This document shows, in pieces, positions 1 to 5,284 of a stretch of DNA of 8,276 nt. Each line of letters opens with the position of its first letter. Position 1 is the stretch's first letter. The notes below the pieces were generated by a model. The model was not told where the DNA came from, made no database searches, and saw only the letters and a program-made list of their open reading frames with translations. Position numbers and translations under genes: made by a program. The stretch lies in the NCBI GenBank assembly GCA_016735355.1, contig JAERRQ010000249.1, forward strand, positions 1 through 8,276, given 5' to 3'. The DNA comes from Desulfobacterales bacterium (lineage in GTDB: Bacteria; Desulfobacterota; Desulfobacteria; Desulfobacterales; BuS5).

Positions 1-45
1 TAAAGCTTTTTTATGGACGTCCCTGCTTTCCCCTAATTTTTGTAA

Positions 46-74
46 TTGACTCGGTAAGAATCATAACGTATCTT
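46..74 (+). promoter_or_regulatory. Putative sigma-70-type promoter of the decayed toxin-antitoxin operon
   Basis: A TTGACT -35 box (46-51) is followed after 17 nt by TATCTT (69-74) as -10. It lies 44 bp upstream of the GTG of the antitoxin remnant. With the original toxin-antitoxin genes collapsed, this promoter may now read through into the aldehyde oxidoreductase gene at 354. I saw no better promoter in front of that gene. The boxes are read by eye; activity is inference. Confidence 0.45.
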
Positions 75-95
75 TTATATCATAATATACGTTAT
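63..95. promoter_or_regulatory. Perfect 9-bp inverted repeat overlapping the -10 box; likely autorepressor operator
   Basis: ATAACGTAT (63-71) and its exact reverse complement ATACGTTAT (87-95) are separated by 15 nt. The left arm overlaps the putative -10 box. Ribbon-helix-helix antitoxins typically bind such palindromes to repress their own operons, and the remnant just downstream begins with an RHH-like beta strand. The operator role is therefore inferred from position and family. Confidence 0.45.
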
Positions 96-117
96 TGATT
101 GCAGGGAGATTTTTACC

Positions 118-186
118 GTGCAATCAAAATTAACATTAAGATTGGATGCCAAGTCTTATTAAATCAGCCAAACGATCATCCAGAAG
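118..186 (+). pseudogene. Remnant of a ribbon-helix-helix antitoxin (DUF6364-like), N-terminus only, frameshifted
   Basis: A GTG at 118, preceded by a reasonable Shine-Dalgarno (AGGGAG, about 103-108), opens the peptide VQSKLTLRLDA. That frame hits TAA at 160. Shifting by one nucleotide at about 151 continues the match with SLIKSAKRS (152-178). The joined string VQSKLTLRLDA/SLIKSAKRS resembles the start of small RHH antitoxins found in front of PIN toxins (LTLRLD strand, then an ELI..AK helix). Everything after about 20 codons is missing; the sequence passes straight into the toxin remnant. It is therefore a broken gene, with a frameshift and an internal deletion. The family name is from memory of the consensus; the RHH character is the safer part of the call. 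Confidence 0.5.
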
Positions 187-369
187 GCAGCCTGCCATGC
201 TGGAGCAGAATATATTACCACAAGGGATATTTCAGGATTGAAAAAATCCGGACTTCAGGTATATACCCCTTGTGAATTTATTAACATGCTGAAAGCACTA
301 AATCTTCAAAGAGCCAAAATGACTGAAGCTTTTAAATTAAAAGGAGGCGATTTATGGACACAATTTTAA
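187..369 (+). pseudogene. Remnant of a PIN-domain (VapC-like) toxin, C-terminal part
   Basis: In the frame ending at the TAA at 367-369 the translation contains CHAGAEYITTRDIS, then LKKSGLQVYTPCEFINML. This is the characteristic C-terminal end of PIN-domain proteins: a GA(D/E)YI.TR(N/D) strand with the last conserved acidic position, then a ..VYTP.EF(L/I) ending. The N-terminal and central parts, about 90-100 residues with the other metal-binding acidic residues, are absent, and there is no start codon or RBS of its own. It cannot be an active RNase. The same frame has the antitoxin start at 118 with a stop at 160 between them. The reading frame runs 16 nt into the aldehyde oxidoreductase gene and across its ribosome binding site, so the original toxin stop was probably lost or lies earlier. 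Confidence 0.55.
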
Positions 370-2090
370 GAATAGATATGGGCGCCAATGGAGGTCCCAA
401 AGCCCACGAAAAACCTCTGGGTGAATATGCAGGCATCGGCGGACGCGCCATGACATCGGCAATTATCGCCAGAGAGGTGCCGCCTTTGTGCCATCCCTTG
501 GGGGAAGATAATAAGCTGGTTTTTGCTCCGGGACTTTTAAGCGGTTCGGCGGCGGCCATGTCAGGACGAATTTCGGTTGGCTTCAAGAGTCCTCTTACAG
601 GCGGAATAAAAGAGTCGAATTCAGGCGGCCAGCCCTCACAGATGATTGCCAGGCTGGGATATGCCGCGATTGTGCTGGAAGGCAAACCAAAGGACGATAC
701 AATATATAAAATTATAATTAACAAGGATGGCGCGGATATAGTGCCTGATAACAGTCTGAAAATGCTGGGTAATTATGATCTGGTCGGAAAGATAAAAAAA
801 GAATGCGGCGACAAGATCGCCTGTATCTCAATCGGGCCGGCCGGAGAAATGAAAATGGCGGCCGCTTCGGTGGCTTTCACGGACATGGAAATGAGGCCTA
901 CCCGGCATGCCGGCCGCGGCGGGGCAGGGGCTGTCATGGGTTCCAAGGGCGTCAAGGTTATTGTAGTAGATGACACCGGAACAACCACAAGAACTCCGGC
1001 AGATCCTGAGAAGTTCAAAAAAGCCAATCAGGTTTTTGTGCAGGGATTAAAAAAACATCCTGTTACAGGCGAAGGACTGCCTGCTTACGGAACCAATGTT
1101 TTGACCAACGTTGTTAATGAAGCCGGCGCTTATCCTACCCGTAATTTTACGTCCGGAAGGTTTGAAACCTGCTCCAGAATCAGTGGTGAAACCCAGGCGG
1201 AAACAGAGACCGCCCGTGGCGGTCTTGCCACTCACGGCTGCCATAAAGGATGCGTAATACGATGTTCAGGTGTTTATAATGATAAAGACGGCAACTTTCT
1301 TACCAAACAACCGGAATATGAAACAGTCTGGGCCCACGGCGGGAATTGCGAGATAGACGATCTGGATGCCATCGCAATGCTGGACCGGCTGGATGATGAT
1401 TTTGGCCTGGATACTATCGAGATGGGTGCCGCAATTGGAGTTGCCATGGAAGCAGGGTTGGCAAAATTCGGGGATTCCGAGGCCGCCATCAGTCTTCTTA
1501 AAGAGGTAGGAAAAGGCACGCCTTTAGGCCGCATTCTTGGAAACGGCGCCGCAATTACCGGCAAGGTGTTCGGTGTGGAGCGGGTGCCTGTTGTAAAAGG
1601 CCAGTCAATGCCTGCTTATGATCCCCGTGCGGTTCAGGGCCAGGGGGTAACATATGCCACCAGCCCAATGGGTGCTGATCATACCGCCGGATATGCCGTG
1701 GCCACCAATCTTCTTGGCGTTGGAGGGAGCGTTGATGCCTTAAAGCCGGAAGGACAGGTCGAGCTTTCCAGGAATCTTCAAATCGCCACAGCCTCTATTG
1801 ACTCAACCGGGATGTGTCTTTTTATTGCTTTTGCAATTCTTGATCAGCCGGAAACATTCCAGGCTTTTATTGATTTGATAAACGGTTTTACAGGACAAAA
1901 CCTGACAGCAGATGATATTACAGCTCTGGGCAAATCGATTCTGAAGAAGGAGAGAGATTTTAATGCAAGGGCGGGATTCACCTCCAAGGATGATCGGCTG
2001 CCCGATTATTTCATAAAAGAGAAATTTGCTCCCCATGATGTGCGATTTGAAGTTACCGACGAGGAACTTGACCAGGTTTTTAACTGGTAA
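354..2090 (+). CDS. Aldehyde:ferredoxin oxidoreductase family protein (tungsten/molybdenum bis-pterin enzyme)
   Basis: A 578-aa cytoplasmic oxidoreductase of the AOR family. Members carry a bis-pterin W or Mo cofactor and one [4Fe-4S] cluster and usually oxidise aldehydes to acids with ferredoxin as acceptor; the substrate here is unknown. The start is fixed by AGGAGG (342-347) six bases before ATG. The N-terminal domain (about 1-205) has GIGGRA, then a GLLSGSAAAMSGR stretch matching the pterin-binding region of AORs, SPLTGGIKESNSGG, and a GRGGAGAVMGSKG motif near 190. Cluster cysteines are C296, C300 and C304, plus C488 in STGMC. E321/E323 (PEYET) and H443 (ADHTAG) fall where the active-site Glu and His of Pyrococcus AOR would be. 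The CX3CX3C spacing differs from the classical CX2CX3C. Length is slightly short for the family (about 600-620). It is followed 20 bp later by a MoaD-like gene, which fits a pterin-cofactor enzyme operon. No ferredoxin or NAD-linked subunit is adjacent. The family is secure; the aldehyde substrate is not. Confidence 0.9.
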   Translation: MDTILRIDMGANGGPKAHEKPLGEYAGIGGRAMTSAIIAREVPPLCHPLGEDNKLVFAPGLLSGSAAAMSGRISVGFKSPLTGGIKESNSGGQPSQMIARLGYAAIVLEGKPKDDTIYKIIINKDGADIVPDNSLKMLGNYDLVGKIKKECGDKIACISIGPAGEMKMAAASVAFTDMEMRPTRHAGRGGAGAVMGSKGVKVIVVDDTGTTTRTPADPEKFKKANQVFVQGLKKHPVTGEGLPAYGTNVLTNVVNEAGAYPTRNFTSGRFETCSRISGETQAETETARGGLATHGCHKGCVIRCSGVYNDKDGNFLTKQPEYETVWAHGGNCEIDDLDAIAMLDRLDDDFGLDTIEMGAAIGVAMEAGLAKFGDSEAAISLLKEVGKGTPLGRILGNGAAITGKVFGVERVPVVKGQSMPAYDPRAVQGQGVTYATSPMGADHTAGYAVATNLLGVGGSVDALKPEGQVELSRNLQIATASIDSTGMCLFIAFAILDQPETFQAFIDLINGFTGQNLTADDITALGKSILKKERDFNARAGFTSKDDRLPDYFIKEKFAPHDVRFEVTDEELDQVFNW

Positions 2091-2110
2091 GTGACGTAGA
2101 GTCTGACAGA

Positions 2111-2734
2111 ATGGCCAAAGAGATTGACCGCACCCTTTATTTTATTCTTCGGGATGAATTGATTCCAGGATTTTTCCCCCTACTCGAGCAGGGATTCAGC
2201 CTAAGAGTGCTTGTGGGGTGCAGCATCAGGGATCTACTTTGCGGACAGCTCGGTTTACAGGGCGAATACCTTGATAACAGAATCCAGACACTTTTTCTTA
2301 ATGGCAAGACAGTGGATGATGTTGATTCTACATTTGTCAATGATGGTGCAGTGCTTGCCCTTTCCGCTGCAATGCCTGGTGTCATGGGTGCCTGCTTAAG
2401 AAAGGGCGGCTTATATGCGCCTATGCGAAGTAATATATCTTTGAAAAAGAGAGCTGGTGATATTACCAGACAATATGGGCAAGTGGTCATTAAGCTCTTT
2501 AATCTGGTTCTCAAAGAACTTGGCCCTGTTTTTCTTGAAGATGGTATTCTGACGTGTGGTGATAAGGTGCTGGAACTATTGAGTAAAAGGCAGGATGAAT
2601 TTCGTACCGGGATCAGTTCTGTAAGGCTGGCAGATGAAGATATCGATTTTGATGACCTGCTTAAAAAGGACTGTTTAAAAGGACTGGGGGGGAGCAGAAT
2701 AGTTTTTTTTAAACTGGCTAAGGCGTCCATATGA
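2111..2734 (+). CDS. Uncharacterised 207-aa protein with MoaD/ThiS-like beta-grasp region, partner of the AOR gene
   Basis: Starts at ATG 2111, 20 bp after the oxidoreductase stop, with only a weak purine-rich stretch upstream, suggesting translational coupling. Residues about 28-95 read like a MoaD/ThiS beta-grasp domain: a GCSIRDLLCGQLGL helix, then LFLNGKTVDDVDSTFVNDGA (NGK...D..F..DGD-type turn), LALSAAMPG and a GACLRKGG loop. MoaD proteins end in Gly-Gly and donate sulfur to molybdopterin; here the GG-like segment is internal and about 110 further residues follow, so classical thiocarboxylate chemistry is not expected without processing. The C-terminal part (VVIKLFNLVLKELGPVFLEDG, then acidic and lysine-rich) looks mainly helical and I do not recognise it. 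No signal peptide or membrane segment is seen. A role in maturation or as an accessory subunit of the upstream enzyme is inference from position and fold resemblance. Confidence 0.7.
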   Translation: MAKEIDRTLYFILRDELIPGFFPLLEQGFSLRVLVGCSIRDLLCGQLGLQGEYLDNRIQTLFLNGKTVDDVDSTFVNDGAVLALSAAMPGVMGACLRKGGLYAPMRSNISLKKRAGDITRQYGQVVIKLFNLVLKELGPVFLEDGILTCGDKVLELLSKRQDEFRTGISSVRLADEDIDFDDLLKKDCLKGLGGSRIVFFKLAKASI

Positions 2735-2737
2735 TTG

Positions 2738-2764
2738 TGTCGTAGAAAATGACGGATTACGACA
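2738..2764 (+). repeat. Stem-loop in the gap before the EI24-like gene
   Basis: TGTCGTA (2738-2744) and TACGACA (2758-2764) form a perfect 7-bp stem around a 13-nt loop, just after the stop of the MoaD-like gene. There is no T-run after it, so it is a poor intrinsic terminator, although it could mark the operon boundary. The rest of the 123-bp gap shows nothing clear apart from the ribosome binding site of the next gene. Confidence 0.3.
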
Positions 2765-2857
2765 AAACATATTTCGAATTTGTACCCGATCGTTGCTTTT
2801 AGGCGGCCTTGTTTTTTCATCTATTTAAAAGGGTTGCCTTAGAAAAGAGGAGTTAAA

Positions 2858-3586
2858 ATGGGGCTATCAGAAGGTTTAAAGTATAATTTGCGTGGTCTAT
2901 GGTTCGGTATAAAAAAACCGAAGCTTTTGTTACTGGGAATTATCCGTTTTGTGGCAGTCATTATTATTACCATTCTGGCGGCAAGCCTGATCCTTGTGTA
3001 TCATAAGGAATTGCTTGGCCTTATCTGGGATCAACCAGAAAGTTATTGGATTCTCTGGCTCTGGTACCTGTTATCCTGGCTTGTTACCTTTTTTTTGGTG
3101 GTTGTATCGGGGGTACTTTCATATCTTTTAGCACAGATTCTGTTCAGCGTTATCATTATGGACTATATGTCCAGGATAACGGAAAAAATATTAACCGGTA
3201 ATTTAAAAGAAGAGACAAAGCTGCCGGTCTTTCAGATGTTGCTCTATCTGATCAAACAGGAAATTCCTAGAACATTTTTGCCGGTTTTGCTTTCCATGGC
3301 ACTCATGATTTTGGGCTGGCTGACTCCGGCGGGGCCTTTAATTGCGATTTTTTCATCTTGTTTGGCGGCAATATTTCTTGCCTGGGATAACACTGATTTA
3401 GTGCCTGCCAGACGTATATTTTCCTTCAAGGAGCGATTTAAATTTTTATATAGGAATATTTTTTTTCATTTAGGTTTCGGGCTCCCCTTTTTGATACCGG
3501 GCCTGAATCTCCTCTTTCTATCCTTTGCGCCTGTCGGTGCTACTATCTATTATTGTGAAAAACATGATTCTCCTTCTCAGCCTTGA
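2858..3586 (+). CDS. EI24 / CysZ-like integral membrane protein
   Basis: A 242-aa inner-membrane protein. The start is supported by GAGGAG (2847-2852) five bases upstream. Hydrophobic segments lie at about residues 24-47, 66-98, 140-175 (a long stretch with LTPAGP in the middle) and 200-225. The N-terminus has the GLKYNLRGLWF pattern, and the C-terminus has GLPFLIPGLNLLFLSFAPVGAT, both typical of the EI24 (etoposide-induced 2.4) family, which includes CysZ, the sulfate-importing membrane protein of enterobacteria. Sulfate uptake is tempting if the host is a sulfate reducer, but many family members have unknown roles, there is no cys gene nearby, and substrate cannot be assigned. It sits on the same strand as the sigma operon, but that operon has its own promoter starting 37 bp after this stop. 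Confidence 0.8.
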   Translation: MGLSEGLKYNLRGLWFGIKKPKLLLLGIIRFVAVIIITILAASLILVYHKELLGLIWDQPESYWILWLWYLLSWLVTFFLVVVSGVLSYLLAQILFSVIIMDYMSRITEKILTGNLKEETKLPVFQMLLYLIKQEIPRTFLPVLLSMALMILGWLTPAGPLIAIFSSCLAAIFLAWDNTDLVPARRIFSFKERFKFLYRNIFFHLGFGLPFLIPGLNLLFLSFAPVGATIYYCEKHDSPSQP

Positions 3587-3619
3587 ATTTAGTCTTGAAA
3601 TTAGTCCTGGAATTAGTTT
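3584..3619 (+). repeat. Three tandem 12-bp degenerate repeats abutting the sigma-E-type promoter
   Basis: Three consecutive 12-mers, TGAATTTAGTCT, TGAAATTAGTCC and TGGAATTAGTTT, share the core TGRAWTTAGTYY. The first contains the TGA stop of the EI24-like gene. The array ends three bases before the -35 box at 3623. It could be a slippage product or a set of protein-binding half-sites placed just upstream of RNA polymerase. No equivalent array precedes the second promoter at 5203. Confidence 0.5.
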
Positions 3620-3622
3620 TCG

Positions 3623-3650
3623 GGAACTTTTCTGCGCAGGTATTGTCTAA
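3623..3650 (+). promoter_or_regulatory. RpoE-type (sigma-E) promoter of the sigma/anti-sigma operon
   Basis: GGAACTT (3623-3629), 15-nt spacer, GTCTAA (3645-3650). Both elements are exact matches to the known consensus for the RpoE group of ECF sigma factors. The -10 box ends only five bases before the ATG of the sigma gene, so transcription should begin at or within a few bases of the start codon. An identical arrangement with the same spacing precedes the VIT-VWA gene, which supports autoregulation by the encoded sigma factor. Confidence 0.8.
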
Positions 3651-3655
3651 AGTAA

Positions 3656-4255
3656 ATGATAGAGATTAATAGATCAAGACGTTCCTATCTTTCCGATGCT
3701 GAGCTTATAAAAGCATTCCAGACCGGGGATAAAGATGTCTTTGATGAACTGGTAATCAGGTATAAGGATAGAATCGTCAACCTCTGTTACAGGTTCCTTG
3801 GTGATTATCAGGATGCCTGCGATACGGCCCAGGATGTTTTTATTAAGGCCTTTGAGGCATTGGTGAAGTTTCGTTTTAAATCCTCATTTTATACCTGGAT
3901 TTATCGCATAGCGGTTAATACCTGCAACAACAGGCTCAAGTCTTTGGAATTCAGGTTTAAAAAAATGATTAAGCGGACCGGCAATCCTGGAAGCAGAGGC
4001 AATGTTTCCTTGTCCTGCTCGGAGGAATCTTTTTCACCGGCACTAAGACTTGAAAAGAAAGAGCGCTCAATCTTGATTGCCAGGGCAGTCGATTCTTTGT
4101 CCGGCTTGAAAAAGACAGTTCTTATTCTTCGTGATATTGAAGGACTTGCCTATGATGAGATTTCTAAAATAACAGGTTTAAAACCAGGAACGGTTAAGTC
4201 GAAACTGGCAAGGGCAAGGGCGGATTTAAGAAAAAAGCTTAAGAGTGTATTATAA
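3656..4255 (+). CDS. ECF-family RNA polymerase sigma factor, RpoE-like
   Basis: A 199-aa sigma-70 family protein with only regions 2 and 4. Region 2 spans about residues 20-95: ELVIRYKDRIVNLCYRFLGD, then DACDTAQDVFIKAFEAL (core binding and -10 recognition) and SSFYTWIYRIAVNTCNNRLK. A charged linker follows. Region 4 spans about 142-195 with an LRDIEGLAYDEISKITGLK and PGTVKSKLARARADLRKKL helix-turn-helix that reads the -35. ATG 3656 is the only plausible start: the codon just before it is TAA, and no in-frame ATG, GTG or TTG follows before the conserved start of region 2. No Shine-Dalgarno is present, and the promoter -10 ends five bases upstream, so translation is probably from a leaderless message. 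The next gene starts at its stop codon and encodes its anti-sigma factor. Expected role: envelope-stress-type regulator that activates its own operon and the VIT-VWA gene. Length is normal for the family. Confidence 0.93.
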   Translation: MIEINRSRRSYLSDAELIKAFQTGDKDVFDELVIRYKDRIVNLCYRFLGDYQDACDTAQDVFIKAFEALVKFRFKSSFYTWIYRIAVNTCNNRLKSLEFRFKKMIKRTGNPGSRGNVSLSCSEESFSPALRLEKKERSILIARAVDSLSGLKKTVLILRDIEGLAYDEISKITGLKPGTVKSKLARARADLRKKLKSVL

Positions 4256-4256
4256 G

Positions 4257-5159
4257 ATGGGATGTGCAAAAATAAGACGGAACTTGTCAGGATATATTGA
4301 AAATGAGCTTGATGCGAATACTATGAACATAGTGGAACAGCATCTATTCTCCTGCAATAAATGCAAAGAGGCCTTTAATTCTATGCACATTCTTGTTCAA
4401 GATTTGTCGGTTATGGAAAGTGTCAAGGCCCCGGATGATTTTCTCGACAGGCTCCACGACCGCATAAAAAAAGATTCCGGCTTCAACCGACTGGCCCGAA
4501 AGCTGTTTCTCCCTCCCATGATTAAGGTTCCATTTCAGTTTGCCGCCGCCGCGGCAATGGCTGTTTTGATTTTTTTCATTGTGCATACACCGGCAATAAA
4601 AGATGAAATGAAATCCGTTTCGACTGTTATGCATGCCGAAAAAAAAGCGGCTGTTGCAAAAGATAAAGTTGACAAAGACAGGCCGGTTGCCGGGCATGCT
4701 TCTATACCTGTAGAATCGGAGGCGGTGGATGAGAAACCGGCATTAACTATTGAACTTGCCCTGCTGCTGAATAAACAAACCCCGCCGGCCCGTAATGTTG
4801 TGCAGTCTTTTATGGAACGTAAGGCTGAGTCCGGAAAAGGAGACCTGAAATCCGGCAAACGCATTTCTTCAGATACTGATGCGGCAGCCCCTGCGGCTTT
4901 GCACAGTATTCCGACTTCGGCTATATCTGTTGGTGATATAAATAAAATAGTCCATAGAGTTCAGGGAAGAATCCTTGCTGTTGAATATAACAAAGAGAAG
5001 AACAGCCCGGAGCTGCTTATGGCTGAAATACCTGCAAACAAGTATGGTTCTTTTTTAAAGGAGCTTCGAAAGTTAGGCAAGTTCCTTTCCCCCCCGCCTT
5101 CCATTCCCGCCAAGAAACCGTCGCTTATGCAAATAGAGGTAAAATTCCTCTCTCCATGA
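4257..5159 (+). CDS. Zinc-finger transmembrane anti-sigma factor
   Basis: A 300-aa protein from ATG 4257, one base after the sigma stop; a GTG at 4245 (four more residues, 11-bp overlap) is possible. I prefer ATG because TAAGAG lies about 11 bases before it and because it puts the first zinc ligand at the usual place. The N-terminal domain has C3, H29, C33 and C36, the HX3CX2C zinc-binding anti-sigma (zf-HC2) signature. A cytoplasmic stretch with APDDFLDRLHDRIKK follows, then one membrane segment at about 91-109 (PFQFAAAAAMAVLIFFIV). About 190 residues are then periplasmic: a low-complexity Lys/Ala/Asp-rich linker, then a compact C-terminal domain (VHRVQGRILAVEYNKE, LLMAEIPANKYGSFLKELRK, final MQIEVKFLSP) that may be the DUF2275-type sensor module; that name is from memory and tentative. 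It should hold the sigma factor at the membrane and release it on a periplasmic signal. No dedicated site-1 or site-2 protease is seen in the window. Confidence 0.88.
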   Translation: MGCAKIRRNLSGYIENELDANTMNIVEQHLFSCNKCKEAFNSMHILVQDLSVMESVKAPDDFLDRLHDRIKKDSGFNRLARKLFLPPMIKVPFQFAAAAAMAVLIFFIVHTPAIKDEMKSVSTVMHAEKKAAVAKDKVDKDRPVAGHASIPVESEAVDEKPALTIELALLLNKQTPPARNVVQSFMERKAESGKGDLKSGKRISSDTDAAAPAALHSIPTSAISVGDINKIVHRVQGRILAVEYNKEKNSPELLMAEIPANKYGSFLKELRKLGKFLSPPPSIPAKKPSLMQIEVKFLSP

Positions 5160-5202
5160 CAAAGATCAAATTCGTTCAACACACAGAGCAAAACAAAAAA
5201 AT

Positions 5203-5230
5203 GGAACTTTTTCCCTCTTGGTTTGTCTAA
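5203..5230 (+). promoter_or_regulatory. RpoE-type (sigma-E) promoter of the VIT-VWA gene
   Basis: GGAACTT (5203-5209), 15-nt spacer, GTCTAA (5225-5230). It has the same elements and the same spacing as the promoter of the sigma operon, and the match extends outward to GGAACTTTT and TTGTCTAAAG in both. Transcription would start near 5236-5238, giving an approximately 48-nt leader to the ATG at 5285. Confidence 0.8.
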
Positions 5231-5271
5231 AGAATTAAAATGTCTGTTATGACAAGCAACAAACCAAAAAC

Positions 5272-5277
5272 AGGAGG
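5272..5277 (+). promoter_or_regulatory. Shine-Dalgarno that fixes the start of the VIT-VWA gene
   Basis: A perfect AGGAGG lies seven bases before ATG 5285. An in-frame ATG at 5240 would add 15 residues (MSVMTSNKPKTGGFT) ahead of the signal peptide and has no ribosome binding site, so 5285 is preferred. Confidence 0.8.
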
Positions 5278-5284
5278 ATTTACA

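Noticed and set aside
15..22. GGACGTCC palindrome near the window start
   Set aside because: An 8-bp palindrome alone is weak; no second copy in the window and no larger stem that would mark a repeat element.
2137..2820. Long minus-strand ORF (227 aa) opposite the MoaD-like gene
   Set aside because: It is rich in Ser, Leu and Pro as expected from antisense reading, has no good RBS, and overlaps a better-supported plus-strand gene that follows the AOR gene with 20-bp spacing.
4280..4286. Further GGAACTT inside the anti-sigma gene
   Set aside because: No GTCTAA-like -10 at suitable spacing downstream, so not a third sigma-E-type promoter.
4344..4864. Overlapping minus-strand ORFs opposite the anti-sigma gene
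   Set aside because: They are shadows of a gene with a clear zinc-finger motif and membrane segment; no RBS or recognisable domain.
5135..5151. AGAGG/CCTCT hairpin at the end of the anti-sigma gene
   Set aside because: Only a 5-bp stem, inside coding sequence and without a following T-run; not a credible terminator.
5240..5284. Upstream ATG giving the VIT-VWA protein 15 extra N-terminal residues
   Set aside because: It has no Shine-Dalgarno and would bury the signal peptide, while AGGAGG is correctly placed for ATG 5285. A leaderless start at 5240 from the promoter is conceivable but less likely.
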